Notes under the pieces: generated by a model
The model's input: only the letters and a program-made list of their open reading frames with translations
What the model was told of the DNA's origin: nothing
Database searches by the model: none
Assembly (NCBI GenBank): GCA_028869135.1
Contig: JAGWTC010000008.1
Coordinates: 42,428 to 106,427, forward strand
DNA: 64,000 bases
Source: Rhodocyclaceae bacterium
Lineage (GTDB): Bacteria; Pseudomonadota; Gammaproteobacteria; Burkholderiales; Rhodocyclaceae
Direction of reading: 5' to 3'
Shown: in pieces, positions 53,063 through 63,312 of the stretch
Numbering within the stretch: the stretch's first letter is position 1
How the letters are laid out: each line of letters starts with the position of its first letter
Translations under genes and position numbers: made by a program

Positions 53063-56000
53063 ATGTTCGCTAAATTCTTTATCGACCGGCCCGTGTTTGC
53101 CTGGGTGATCGCGCTGATCATCCTGCTCGGCGGCTCGCTGTCCATCAACAAGCTGCCGGTGTCGCAGTATCCGCAGGTGGCGCAGCCGTCGATCGCCTTC
53201 AACGTCACCTATCCCGGCGCGTCGGCTGAGGTCATTGAGGAAACCGTCATTGCCCTGATCGAACAGGAAATGAACGGCATCGAGCATCTGCTCTACATGG
53301 AGTCCTCGTCCGAACTGGGCGTGGGCACCCTGACGCTGACCTTCACCGCCGGCACCAACGTCGATATCGCCTCGGTGGAGGCGCAGAACCGCTACAAGCG
53401 CGTCGAGGCGCGTCTGCCGGACGATGTGCGCCGCATCGGCGTGCCGGTGACCAAGCCGCAGCGCAACTACCTGATGTTCATCATGCTGCACTCGCCCGAC
53501 GGCAGCAAGAACTCAATCGACCTGGGCAGCTTTGCCGCCGCCAATGTGCTGGACCAGATCCGGCGCGTGCCGGGCGTGGGTGAGGCCATCCTGTTCGGTA
53601 CCGAATACTCGATGCGCATCTGGCTGAACCCCTCCAAGCTTTATGCATACGGGATCACGCCGGCCGATGTGTCCAATGCCGTCAAGGCGCAGAACGTGCA
53701 ACTCGCCACGGGTGAAATCGGCCAGAACCCGGGCGCACCCGGCCAGCAGTTGAATGCGGTGATCACGGCGCGCAGTCGCCTGACCACGCCGGAAGAGTTC
53801 GGCGACATTCTGGTCAAGACGCGCCCCGACGGTTCTGCGGTGCGCGTCAAGGACATCGCCCGCGTCGAGCTCGGCGGGCAGAGCTATGACGTGTTCGCAC
53901 GCATGGACGGCAAGCCCGGCGCCGCGATTGCGGTACGCGTGGCGCCGGACGGCAACGCGCTGGAAGTGGCCAAGGCCGTCAAGGCGAAGATGGCGCAACT
54001 GGCCGAATACTTCCCGCCCGGCTATTCGTGGGAAGTGCCTTACGACACGTCTGCCTTCGTTGATATCTCTATTCAGGAAGTGCTGCACACCCTGATCGAG
54101 GCCATGGTGCTGGTCTTCCTGGTGATGTACCTGTTCCTCGGTAATCTGCGCGCCACCCTGATTCCGGCCGTGGTGGTGCCGGTGTCGCTGATCGGTGCGA
54201 TGACGGGCCTGTACGTACTCGGCTACTCGATCAATGTGCTGACCCTGTTCGCGATGGTGCTGGCCATCGGCATCGTCGTGGACGATGCCATCGTGGTGGT
54301 CGAGAACGTCGAGCGCATCATGAGCGAAGAGCATCTGTCCCCGCGCGACGCCACGCGCAAGGCCATGGACCAGATCGTCGGCGCCATCATCGGCATCACC
54401 CTGGTGCTGTGCGCGGTGTTCGTGCCGATGATGTTCTTCGGCGGCTCGGTCGGCGCCATCTATCGCCAGTTCGCGGTGACGCTTGTGCTGACTATGCTGT
54501 TCTCGGCGCTGATGGCCTTTACGCTGACGCCGGCGATGTGCGCGACCATCCTCAAGCATGTCGAGAAGCCGACACACGATGTCGAGCAGAAGGGCTTCTT
54601 CGGCTGGTTCAATCGCTTCTTCGCGCGCGCCAGCGACAACTACCGCAATCGCGTCGCCAAGCTCGTCGCCAAGCCCGTCCGCTGGCTGATTCTCTATGCC
54701 GTCGTCGTGGCCGTGACGGCGGGGCTGTTCGCCAAGTTGCCGGGCAGTTTCCTGCCCGACGAGGACCAGGGTTACTTCATCAACCTCGTGCAGCTGCCGC
54801 CGGGCGCGAGCACCGAGCGTACGCGTGAGGTGCTGGCCCAGCTCGAGGACTACTATCTGAAGCAGCCCGAAGTCGATCACGTCATCGGCGTGCTCGGCTA
54901 TTCCTTCTTCGGCCGCGGCCAGAACGCGGCGCTCGCCTTCGTGCGCCTCAAGGACTGGGATGCGCGCACGGGCAAGGACCATTCGGTGCAAAGCGTGATC
55001 CAGCGCGGCAACATGGCGCTGTTCGCAATCAAGCAGGCCTTCGTCTTCGGCGTCAATGTGCCGCCGATTCCGGAACTCGGCGCTATCGGCGGCTTCGACT
55101 TCCGTCTGCAGGATCGCTCCGGACAAGGGCGTGAAAAACTGATGGAAGCGCGCAATATGCTGCTCGGCATGGCGGCGCAGAATCCCGAGCTGGCGGGCGT
55201 ACGCCCCGAAGGTCAGGAGCCGTCGCCGCAGCTGTCGCTGGAAATCGACCGCGCCAAGGCGCGCGCGCTTTCCGTCGATCTCGCGGACTTGAACACGACG
55301 CTGCAATCGACGCTGGGCATTTCCTACATCAACGACTTCGTGCGCGCCGGTCGTATCCTGCGCGTGCAGATGCAGGCCGATGCCGATCTGCGCCGGACGC
55401 CGGAAGACGTGCTGCGTCTGCCGATCCGCAACACCAAGGGCCAGATGCTGCAACTCGGTGAAATCGCAACGCCCAAGTGGCAGGTCGGCCTGCCCAAGGT
55501 GGATCGCTACAACGGCGTGCCGTCGGTAAAGATTTCTGGCGGCCCGGCGCCGGGCAAGAGCACCGGCCACGCCATGGCGGCGATGGAGGAAATGGCCGCC
55601 AAGCTGCCGCCGGGCTTTGGCTTCGAGTGGTCCTCGACCTCGCTGGAAGAAAAGGTCTCGGGCAATCAGGCGCCCTTCCTGTTCGGCCTGTCGCTGATCG
55701 TGGTCTTCCTCGCGCTGGCGGCGCTGTACGAGAGCTGGTCGATTCCCTTCGCTGTGCTGCTGGTGGTGCCGCTCGGCATCTTCGGCGCCTTGCTCGCCGT
55801 ACATTTGCGCGGCATGCCGAATGACGTGTACTTCAAGGTTGGCCTGATCGCCATCATCGGTCTGTCGTCCAAGAATGCGATTCTGATTATCGAATTCGCG
55901 CGTGAATTGCAGGACAAGGGTATGAACGTCATCGATGCGACGCTGGAAGCTTGCCGTCTGCGTTTCCGGCCTATCCTGATGACGTCGATCGCCTTCATTC

Positions 56001-56215
56001 TCGGCGTCCTGCCGCTGGCAATTTCCAGTGGCGCCGGCGCACAGAGCCGCCATGCCATCGGCACCGGCGTGATCGGCGGCATGCTCGGCGCGACCATTCT
56101 TGCGGTGTTCCTCGTGCCCGTGTTCTTCGTCGTGGTGCGCCGCTTCTTCCCGGGCAAGGTGGGACCGCGCCACATCGACGACAAGCGCTCTTCCGGAGAC
56201 AACTATGTTGAATAA
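53063..56215 (+). CDS. RND multidrug efflux pump (AcrB/MexB, HAE-1 family)
   Basis: 1050 residues, normal for HAE-1 pumps. It starts MFAKFFIDRPVFAWVIA, the HAE-1 hallmark. The proton-relay Asp pair is in LAIGIVVDDAIVVVENVER. Porter-domain and repeat-half signatures such as PGASAEVIEETV and GLSSKNAILIIEFARE are visible, with 12 membrane helices. It exports drugs, detergents or solvents in a trimer. The stop lies 8 bases inside the next gene's start region (11-base overlap). Confidence 0.95.
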   Translation: MFAKFFIDRPVFAWVIALIILLGGSLSINKLPVSQYPQVAQPSIAFNVTYPGASAEVIEETVIALIEQEMNGIEHLLYMESSSELGVGTLTLTFTAGTNVDIASVEAQNRYKRVEARLPDDVRRIGVPVTKPQRNYLMFIMLHSPDGSKNSIDLGSFAAANVLDQIRRVPGVGEAILFGTEYSMRIWLNPSKLYAYGITPADVSNAVKAQNVQLATGEIGQNPGAPGQQLNAVITARSRLTTPEEFGDILVKTRPDGSAVRVKDIARVELGGQSYDVFARMDGKPGAAIAVRVAPDGNALEVAKAVKAKMAQLAEYFPPGYSWEVPYDTSAFVDISIQEVLHTLIEAMVLVFLVMYLFLGNLRATLIPAVVVPVSLIGAMTGLYVLGYSINVLTLFAMVLAIGIVVDDAIVVVENVERIMSEEHLSPRDATRKAMDQIVGAIIGITLVLCAVFVPMMFFGGSVGAIYRQFAVTLVLTMLFSALMAFTLTPAMCATILKHVEKPTHDVEQKGFFGWFNRFFARASDNYRNRVAKLVAKPVRWLILYAVVVAVTAGLFAKLPGSFLPDEDQGYFINLVQLPPGASTERTREVLAQLEDYYLKQPEVDHVIGVLGYSFFGRGQNAALAFVRLKDWDARTGKDHSVQSVIQRGNMALFAIKQAFVFGVNVPPIPELGAIGGFDFRLQDRSGQGREKLMEARNMLLGMAAQNPELAGVRPEGQEPSPQLSLEIDRAKARALSVDLADLNTTLQSTLGISYINDFVRAGRILRVQMQADADLRRTPEDVLRLPIRNTKGQMLQLGEIATPKWQVGLPKVDRYNGVPSVKISGGPAPGKSTGHAMAAMEEMAAKLPPGFGFEWSSTSLEEKVSGNQAPFLFGLSLIVVFLALAALYESWSIPFAVLLVVPLGIFGALLAVHLRGMPNDVYFKVGLIAIIGLSSKNAILIIEFARELQDKGMNVIDATLEACRLRFRPILMTSIAFILGVLPLAISSGAGAQSRHAIGTGVIGGMLGATILAVFLVPVFFVVVRRFFPGKVGPRHIDDKRSSGDNYVE

Positions 56216-57662
56216 GTCACTTCTGTCGCTGGCCGTGGCGAGCGCACTCGTCGTCAGCGGCTGCTCGCTGGCGCCGGACTATCTTCGTCCCGCAGCGCCG
56301 GTTGCGGCCGATTGGAACGGTGTGTCGGCTACCGGCAAGCGCACAATCGACAACACGCCGTGGCGCGAGTTCTTCCCCGATCCCCGCCTGCAGGGGCTGA
56401 TCACGGCTGCACTCGACTACAACCGCGACATGCGCATTGCGGTCGCCCGTGTCGAAGAGGCGCGCGCGCTCTACGGCGTGCAGCGCGCCGATCGCTTCCC
56501 GACCTTGAACATTACCGGCGGCCAGACCGCGCAGCGCATTCCGGCCAGCGTTTCGAGCACCGGTTCGCAGATGTACACGCGCACCTATACGGCGGGTCTC
56601 GGCATGCCGGCGTTCGAGCTCGACTTCTGGGGCCGTGTCGCCAATCTGTCCAAGGCGGCGCTGGAAAATTATCTGGCGACCGAAGAGGCGCAGCGCGCCT
56701 TCCGCCTGAGCCTGATCACGGACGTGGCGAATGCCTATTTCACGGTGCTCGAAATGGAAGACCGCGCCAGGGTCGCCGAAGAGACGGTACGGGCGCGCCA
56801 GGAAGGCCGCGACATCCTCGCCAAGCGACGCGAGGTCGGCATCACCGGCGACCTGGATTATCTGCAGGCCGACGGCGCGCTCGAACAGGCCAAGGCCGAT
56901 CTGGCCAGCCTGACGCGGCAGCGCGCCACCGCCGCGAGCGCTCTGGTGCTGCTGGTCGGCCAGCCGAATCTTGCCGCCGATTTGCCGCCCGGGCGCCGCC
57001 TGACCGAGCAGGGCGTAGTGGCCGATCTCGACGTCAGCGTGCCTTCCGAGGTGCTGCTCAAGCGGCCGGACGTGATCGCCGCCGAACACCAGCTCGTCGC
57101 GGCGAACGCCAACATCGGTGCCGCTCGCGCCGCCTTCCTGCCGAGAATTTCCATCGGCGGGACCGTGGGCAGCACGGCGCCGGCGATCTCCGGTCTGTTC
57201 GACAGCGGCAACGGCTCGTGGACGTTCACGCCGACGATCAGCATGCCCTTGTTCGACTGGGGCCGTACGCTGAACAACCTCGACGTCACGGAGGCGCGCA
57301 AGGTCGTGGCCGTGGCCCAGTATGAGAAGACCATCCAGCAGGCCTTCAAGGAAGTGGCCGACTTGCTCGTCGCCCGTGAGCAACTGGCCAAGCAACTGGC
57401 GGCGCTGGAAGCGGCAGAAAAGGCACAAACCGGCCGCTTGGCGCTGGCCGAGGCGCGCTACAAGGGCGGCATTTCCAATTATCTGGAAGTGCTGGATGCG
57501 CAGCGCGAAACCTATACCGCGCAGCAGGCGACGATCGCGACGCGCAGCGCCTTGCTGAGCGCCGCTTCAAGTCTGTACAAGGCGCTCGGCGGCGCCGAGG
57601 AGGACCGGGCTGTCACGGCCGATTTCGACAAGGTCGCGGAACAAAGCAAGACGAAGAAGTAA
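56205..57662 (+). CDS. RND outer-membrane channel lipoprotein (OprM/NodT family)
   Basis: 485 residues from the ATG at 56205, which overlaps the pump gene by 11 bases. Lipobox VSGC (LVVSGCSLAPDY). NodT signatures: PWREFFPDPRLQGLI, FELDFWGRVANLSKAAL, FLPRISIGGTVGS and MPLFDWGRTL. It completes the tripartite pump. A bidirectional terminator follows at 57683. The second OprM-like protein of the window (the first is at 33836-35272). Confidence 0.93.
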   Translation: MLNKSLLSLAVASALVVSGCSLAPDYLRPAAPVAADWNGVSATGKRTIDNTPWREFFPDPRLQGLITAALDYNRDMRIAVARVEEARALYGVQRADRFPTLNITGGQTAQRIPASVSSTGSQMYTRTYTAGLGMPAFELDFWGRVANLSKAALENYLATEEAQRAFRLSLITDVANAYFTVLEMEDRARVAEETVRARQEGRDILAKRREVGITGDLDYLQADGALEQAKADLASLTRQRATAASALVLLVGQPNLAADLPPGRRLTEQGVVADLDVSVPSEVLLKRPDVIAAEHQLVAANANIGAARAAFLPRISIGGTVGSTAPAISGLFDSGNGSWTFTPTISMPLFDWGRTLNNLDVTEARKVVAVAQYEKTIQQAFKEVADLLVAREQLAKQLAALEAAEKAQTGRLALAEARYKGGISNYLEVLDAQRETYTAQQATIATRSALLSAASSLYKALGGAEEDRAVTADFDKVAEQSKTKK

Positions 57663-57682
57663 TCGGGCGTTGCCAGCAAGCA

Positions 57683-57716
57683 AAAGGGCGTAGCGGATAT
57701 CCGTTACGCCCTTTTG
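57683..57716. terminator. Bidirectional terminator between oprM-type gene and ubiJ
   Basis: AAAAGGGCGTAGCGGAT pairs with ATCCGTTACGCCCTTTT (17 bp, one G-T), flanked by A's and T's (TTTTGTTTTT). Serves the plus-strand pump operon and the minus-strand ubiJ. Confidence 0.88.
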
Positions 57717-57719
57717 TTT

Positions 57720-58280
57720 TTAACCCAGCTTCTGCAGCCGTTTTTCCAGTCGCGCCGCATCATCGCGCAGACGGTCGATTTCGCTCGAGAAAAGCGAGAT
57801 CTCCTGGGGAGAGGGCAGTACGCCTTTTTCGTCACGCAGGTATTCGGCCGCGTTCTCGGCCAGGTTCTGCGCCGCCTGTTTCTGCCATGCCGTCAGCGCG
57901 CGCAAGGACTCGGCAACGCGGTGCGCGGCGATGTCGCCGACCACGCGCGACAGGTCTTCCTCGAAATCCCACGACAGATTGCGCAACACGAAGCCCAGCG
58001 TATCGGCGAATTCCACAGGGCCATTGATGCGCGCATTGCGCATCGCCTTGTCGGCACCTTGCAGTGCGGCGAATGGGGTGTCGGCCGGCAGCGTGATCTC
58101 GACATCGGGCGTGCCCTTGCCGGCGGCAAAGTGGCCATTGCCCGAGACCTGCAGCTGCAGGCGGAACGGCGGCATGGCGAAGACCGCTTCGCGTCCGGCA
58201 AAGGGCGCGAGCTTGTCTTGAGCCCAGGGCGTGCGCACAATCACATGGTTGAGGGCGGCGATAATGGGTAGTTCGAGCAT
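57720..58280 (-). CDS. ubiJ: Ubiquinone biosynthesis accessory protein UbiJ (SCP2 domain)
   Basis: 186 residues from the ATG at 58280 (MLELPIIAALNHVI). An SCP2 lipid-binding domain (PFRLQLQVSGNGHF; DVEITLPADTPFAAL) is followed by WDFEEDLSRVVGDIAAHRV and a C-terminal charged helix likely to pair with UbiK. It helps the soluble Ubi complex handle hydrophobic intermediates. ubiE lies two genes away on the same strand; ubiB, often its downstream neighbour, is not here. The upstream Tim44-like gene ends in a terminator, so ubiJ needs its own promoter. Confidence 0.85.
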   Translation of the reverse strand: MLELPIIAALNHVIVRTPWAQDKLAPFAGREAVFAMPPFRLQLQVSGNGHFAAGKGTPDVEITLPADTPFAALQGADKAMRNARINGPVEFADTLGFVLRNLSWDFEEDLSRVVGDIAAHRVAESLRALTAWQKQAAQNLAENAAEYLRDEKGVLPSPQEISLFSSEIDRLRDDAARLEKRLQKLG

Positions 58281-58300
58281 GGTGCGGATTCCGGACGCCC

Positions 58301-58328
58301 AAAGAAAAACCCGGGCATTGCCCGGGTT
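58301..58328 (-). terminator. Terminator after the Tim44-like gene
   Basis: AACCCGGGC (58308-58316) and GCCCGGGTT (58320-58328) form a perfect 9-bp stem with an ATT loop. On the minus strand TTTTTCTTT follows. It separates the Tim44-like gene from ubiJ. Confidence 0.85.
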
Positions 58329-58350
58329 CGGTTGAGCAACAGACGCTAGC

Positions 58351-59262
58351 TTACTCGGCCTGCTGAATGCCGGCAATGATCCAGCCGCGCGAACCGTCGC
58401 GCGGGCGGCTCAGGTGCCAAACCTCATCGAAGTGCTGGGGTGCGCCGTTGGCCTCTTCGCGAATCTGGCCGTAGAAGTGTACGCTGGCGATCTGGTTGCT
58501 GCCTTCGTTGCTGACGTCCAGCAGTGCGGCGTCGAGCTGCACCACGTCGGTCTGCTGGGCGCTGCGGCCGCGCTCCTCGTACTGCATCTGGATCTCGGCG
58601 AACAGCTCGGGACCGGTGAAGTTGCGGATGTCGGCCATGTCGCCGCGATCGTTGGCGGCCTGCAGGCGCACGAAGTTCAGCTTGGCCTGGCGCAGGAAGC
58701 CCGGCGCGTCGAAGTCGGCCGGAATATCGGCGACGTTCGCTGCAATTGCAGCGGGCGGGGCGGAATGCGTGGCCTCATAACCCGCATTGAACTGCATGGC
58801 GTCGGCATGGCGCGGTTCGTTGCCGGCACCGGCGTACCGCATGCTGCTCTGCGGCTGCTGCTTGCGGCCGAAGATCAGGCGGAGCACGAACACGGCGGCC
58901 ATCGCCAGCAGGGCGATCATGACGAAGTTGGCAACGCCTTCGCCGAGGCCGAAGTGCGAAAGCAGGGCGGCAATGCCCAGGCCGGCGGCGAGGCCGGCGA
59001 TCGGACCCATCCAGCGGCTCATGCCGGAACGCTGCGCGGCGGGTGCCGGCGTCGGTGCTGCGCCGGGCGCGGGCCTGGTGGCCTGGCTCGGGGTCGTGGT
59101 GTTCTGGCTCGGCGCGGTACTGCGCTGCATGATGCCGCTGTCGCGCTTCATGCCGGAAGAGGTGCCGCCGCCGAGGCGCTTGGCTTCCGCATCCGGAATC
59201 ATTGCGCCGTTGAGGGCAAGAGCCATCACCGCCGCAAAGGCGGTGCTCAGAATACGCTTCAT
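58351..59262 (-). CDS. Tim44-like domain inner-membrane protein
   Basis: 303 residues from the ATG at 59262, with AGGAG upstream. An N-terminal signal or anchor (ILSTAFAAVMALALNGAM) is followed by Ser/Thr/Pro-rich sequence. Two membrane helices span about 95-140 (LAAGLGIAALLSHF, FVMIALLAMAAVFVLRLIFG). The C-terminal Tim44-like domain (~190-300) reads FLRQAKLNFVRLQAANDRGD ... DVVQLDAALLDV ... FDEVWHLSRPRDGSRGWIIAGIQQ. Proteins of this type sit beside ubiE/ubiJ in betaproteobacteria; their role is unproved. Confidence 0.82.
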   Translation of the reverse strand: MKRILSTAFAAVMALALNGAMIPDAEAKRLGGGTSSGMKRDSGIMQRSTAPSQNTTTPSQATRPAPGAAPTPAPAAQRSGMSRWMGPIAGLAAGLGIAALLSHFGLGEGVANFVMIALLAMAAVFVLRLIFGRKQQPQSSMRYAGAGNEPRHADAMQFNAGYEATHSAPPAAIAANVADIPADFDAPGFLRQAKLNFVRLQAANDRGDMADIRNFTGPELFAEIQMQYEERGRSAQQTDVVQLDAALLDVSNEGSNQIASVHFYGQIREEANGAPQHFDEVWHLSRPRDGSRGWIIAGIQQAE

Positions 59263-59315
59263 TGTGTCTCCTCTTTTTGGGTGTGGCTTGAGCAAGAGCT
59301 GCCGGCCGAACGGCC

Positions 59316-60047
59316 TTACAGCTTGTAGCCGCGGTGCAGCGCCACGATGCCTGCGGTCATGTTGAAGTATTCGACACGCTCGAGGCCCACTTGTTCCATC
59401 ATCGACGCCAAAGTTTGCTGGTCCGGATGCATGCGGATGGATTCGGCCAGATAGCGATAGCTGGCCGAGTCGCCGGCCACCTTCTCACCCAGCCAGGGTA
59501 GCAGCTTGAAGGAGTAGAGGTCGTAGGCCTTGGACAGCGGCTCCCAGACCTTGGAAAATTCCAGCACGAGCAGGCGTCCGCCGGGGCGCAGCACGCGCTT
59601 CATTTCGGCCAGCGCCTTTTCCTTGTGCGTCATATTGCGCAAACCGAAGGCGACCGTGACGATGTCGAAGTGATTGTCCGGGAAGGGCAGCTTTTCGGCG
59701 TCGCACTGCGCCGTCGGCGTAATGCGACCTTCGTCGAGTAGCCGGTCGCGGCCGACCGTCAACATGGCGTTGTTGATGTCGGTCAGCCAGACCTGGCCCT
59801 TGGGGCCGACCTTCTTGAGGAAGGCCGAAGACAGGTCGGCGGTGCCGCCGGCAACGTCAAGGACGCGCTCGCCGGGCCGCGGCGCGGCAATCTCGATGGC
59901 GAACTTCTTCCAGAGGCGATGCAGGCCTGCCGACATCAGGTCGTTCATGATGTCGTAGTTGCCGGCGACCGAGGAAAACACGCCGGCGACGCGCCCGGCC
60001 TTGTCGCCTTCGTTGACGGTTTCGAAACCGAAGTGGGTCTGGTTCAT
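59316..60047 (-). CDS. ubiE: Ubiquinone/menaquinone C-methyltransferase UbiE
   Basis: 243 residues. It C-methylates the demethoxyquinol ring using SAM. Motif I is [17 protein letters not shown], motif [22 protein letters not shown], and the conserved [18 protein letters not shown]. The signature [16 protein letters not shown] is near the N-terminus. The Tim44-like gene is 53 bases downstream on the same strand and the DUF971 gene is 12 bases upstream, so they form one transcript. Confidence 0.97.
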   Translation of the reverse strand: MNQTHFGFETVNEGDKAGRVAGVFSSVAGNYDIMNDLMSAGLHRLWKKFAIEIAAPRPGERVLDVAGGTADLSSAFLKKVGPKGQVWLTDINNAMLTVGRDRLLDEGRITPTAQCDAEKLPFPDNHFDIVTVAFGLRNMTHKEKALAEMKRVLRPGGRLLVLEFSKVWEPLSKAYDLYSFKLLPWLGEKVAGDSASYRYLAESIRMHPDQQTLASMMEQVGLERVEYFNMTAGIVALHRGYKL

Positions 60048-60059
60048 GGGTTTACGAAT

Positions 60060-60539
60060 TCAATGATGATGGCCGCAACCGCCGCCGTGTCCGCCACCGC
60101 CGCAACCACCGCCGTGCTTGTGGCCGGCGTCGGTATCGATGCCGCCGCAGAGGCCGCCCTGACGTGCCGCCTCGCGGCTGGCACAGGCGCTCTTGATGCG
60201 GGACAGGTAGTCCATCCACATGGCTTCCTGATGCATGCCCATGTCGTAGAGCAGATCCCAGGAGTAGATGCCGGTGTCGTGACCGTCGGAGAAGATCAGC
60301 TTGACGGCGTAGTGGCCGATCGGCTGCAGATCGACGATTTCGACATCGCGCTTGCCGGTCTGCAGCGTTTCCTGGCCGGGACCGTGGCCGCGCACTTCGG
60401 CGGAGGGCGAGTAAACGCGCAGAAATTCGTAGGGCAGGCGGAAGGCACTGCCATTGTCAAAGGCCAGCTCCATCACGCGCGAGGCTTGATGCAGCTTGAT
60501 TTCGGTGGGAATCGGGGTGTCTTTGGTCAGGCCGGCCAT
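60060..60539 (-). CDS. DUF971 protein with His/Cys-rich metal-binding tail
   Basis: 159 residues. Residues ~10-110 are the DUF971 (gamma-butyrobetaine hydroxylase N-terminal-like) fold: EIKLHQASRVMELAFDNG, FRLPYEFLRVYSPSAEV, FSDGHDTGIYSWDLLYDMG. The last ~45 residues are Gly/His/Cys-rich (HKHGGGCGGGGHGGGCGHHH), a probable metal-binding tail, plus a Cys at CGG. It lies immediately upstream of ubiE with 12 bases between. DUF971 proteins are linked with iron-sulfur or metal handling; function here unproved. Confidence 0.88.
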   Translation of the reverse strand: MAGLTKDTPIPTEIKLHQASRVMELAFDNGSAFRLPYEFLRVYSPSAEVRGHGPGQETLQTGKRDVEIVDLQPIGHYAVKLIFSDGHDTGIYSWDLLYDMGMHQEAMWMDYLSRIKSACASREAARQGGLCGGIDTDAGHKHGGGCGGGGHGGGCGHHH

Positions 60540-60682
60540 GAAGGGGCTCCGGTAATGCAGATCAGAGGCATAAGGATACTCCTATGCCCCAAATGAGGCC
60601 AGTTCGACGGGCTTCAAGCGCCATGGTCTTCCGCATGCAAATGATGGCAAACTGCCGCGGGTGTATCGACAGGGTTGAGCAA

Positions 60683-61141
60683 ATGCGGATTTACTCATTG
60701 ATGGTCTGTGCCGCGCTGGGGCTGGCGGCTTGCGCCTCGGTTTCCAAGGGGGATGCGGCGCGCGATGCGACGCTGAAGAACTTCATGCCCCGGCCCGGCG
60801 TCGCCGGCGTTTATGTGTATCGGAACGAGGGCATCGGCAGCTTTACCGCCATGGAGGTGCTGATCGACGGCAAAAGCGTGGGCCGCATCGCCGAAAAGAC
60901 CTATCTGTTTGTCGAGCTTGCCCCCGGCCCGCATGTCGTGGCGGGCAAGTCGGGCGAGAGCCTCCTTGCCGGCGTCGAGTTCAACGCCGTTCCAGGCAAG
61001 CTCTACTACCTGAAGCAGGAGTTGAAGCGGACGAATCTGGTGTCGATCAGCAGCCGGCTTGCGCGCGTCGATGATATCGAGGGTCAGCACGAAATCAAGC
61101 GAACCTCTCTGGCGGCCGGCGCAGGGAGCGACGCCCCCTGA
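60683..61141 (+). CDS. DUF2846-type lipoprotein
   Basis: 152 residues from the ATG at 60683. Lipobox LAAC (ALGLAACASVSKG). The body matches the small DUF2846 group: AGVYVYRNEGIGSFTAMEVLI, DGKSVGRIAEKTYLFVELAPG, HVVAGKSGESLL and GKLYYLKQELKR. Probably a periplasm-facing lipoprotein with a beta-sandwich fold. The frame is open further upstream, but that start would lack a signal. Monocistronic by appearance; role unknown. Confidence 0.8.
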   Translation: MRIYSLMVCAALGLAACASVSKGDAARDATLKNFMPRPGVAGVYVYRNEGIGSFTAMEVLIDGKSVGRIAEKTYLFVELAPGPHVVAGKSGESLLAGVEFNAVPGKLYYLKQELKRTNLVSISSRLARVDDIEGQHEIKRTSLAAGAGSDAP

Positions 61142-61158
61142 ACGCCGCGGGTGCGCCG

Positions 61159-62034
61159 TCAGCTTTTCAGCAGGCGGGCGTGGTGAGCAATGTGATCGGC
61201 AATGAAGGTGCTGATGAAGAAATAGCCGTGATCGTAGCCGGCATGGCGGCGTAGCGTCAGCGGCTGGCCGACGGTGGCGCAGGCGGCCTCCAGACGCTCG
61301 GGCTTGAGCTGCACGTCGAGAAATTTGTCGTCCAGGCCCTGATCCACGAGGATGCCCTGCGGATAGGGCGCGGCTTTCTGCTGCGCCATCAGATGGCTTG
61401 TGTCATGAGCCGCCCACTGGCCGCTCTCGGCACCGAGGTAGCCGCTGAACGCCTTCGTTCCCCACGGGCAATCGATGGGGTTGCTGATCGGCGCGAAGGC
61501 CGACAGAGACTTGAACATGCCCGGGTGGCGCAAGGCCAGCGTGAACGCACCGTGGCCGCCCATGGAGTGGCCGAAGATGCCGAGACGCCCCGCATCCAGC
61601 GGCAGCTCCTTGCACAGCATGGGCAGCAGCTCGCGGATCAGCCAGCTCTCCATGCGGTAGTGCTTGCTCCAGGGCGCTTGCGTGGCATCGAGATAGAAAC
61701 CGGCGCCGACGCCGAAATCCCAGTCGTCGGCTTCGCCCGGGCAGAGGGCGCCGCGCGGGCTGGTATCCGGGGCGATCAGCGCGAGCCCGTGTTCGGCGGC
61801 GAAACGTTGCGCGCCGGCCTTGATCATGAAGGTTTCCTCGGTGCAGGTCAGACCGGCGAGATAGAGCAGCGCCGGTACGCTGGTATCGGGCTCGGCCAGC
61901 GCCTGCGGCGGCAGATAAACCGAAAACCGCATCCTCAATCCGATCTCGGTTGAGGGGTGACTGTAGAAACGCTGCGAGCCGCCGAAGCAGCCGTGTTCGC
62001 TGATCAGTCTCAGCTTGTGGTTCTGTTCTTCCAT
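61159..62034 (-). CDS. fghA: S-formylglutathione hydrolase
   Basis: 291 residues. It hydrolyses S-formylglutathione to formate and glutathione, the second step of formaldehyde oxidation. The nucleophile Ser is in GIFGHSMGGHGAFTLAL, and the catalytic His in RRHAGYDHGYFFIS; a late Asp (DQGLDDKFLD) completes the triad. Also visible is YLAGLTCTEETFMIKAGAQR, the family signature. It lies 6 bases after adhC on the same strand. Confidence 0.96.
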   Translation of the reverse strand: MEEQNHKLRLISEHGCFGGSQRFYSHPSTEIGLRMRFSVYLPPQALAEPDTSVPALLYLAGLTCTEETFMIKAGAQRFAAEHGLALIAPDTSPRGALCPGEADDWDFGVGAGFYLDATQAPWSKHYRMESWLIRELLPMLCKELPLDAGRLGIFGHSMGGHGAFTLALRHPGMFKSLSAFAPISNPIDCPWGTKAFSGYLGAESGQWAAHDTSHLMAQQKAAPYPQGILVDQGLDDKFLDVQLKPERLEAACATVGQPLTLRRHAGYDHGYFFISTFIADHIAHHARLLKS

Positions 62035-62040
62035 GTTCTC

Positions 62041-63147
<1,107 letters not shown>

Positions 63148-63230
63148 GTTGCTTCCTTGATTTGAATATGGAAAGTAGCAGACCTCGACTATACAAGAGG
63201 GTTCACACAAGGATCGGACGACCAGGAAAC

Positions 63231-63263
63231 TTGTAATCAATTTGTCATGGTTCCGCCATAAAC
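63231..63263 (+). promoter_or_regulatory. Tandem Pho box upstream of phoB
   Basis: Three 11-base direct repeats: TTGTAATCAAT (63231), TTGTCATGGTT (63242) and CCGCCATAAAC (63253), matching the spacing of CTGTCAT-type Pho boxes. They lie about 50 bases before phoB, so PhoB should activate its own gene under phosphate starvation. Confidence 0.65.
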
Positions 63264-63312
63264 TGCCAGCATCCGATAATCCAATAGACGGCCCAATACT
63301 CGGGAGACCCTG

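Noticed and set aside
53513..56173. Long open frame (886 codons) antisense to the RND pump gene
   Set aside because: It mirrors a conserved gene of high GC; the translation is rich in His, Arg and Gln with no recognisable domain.
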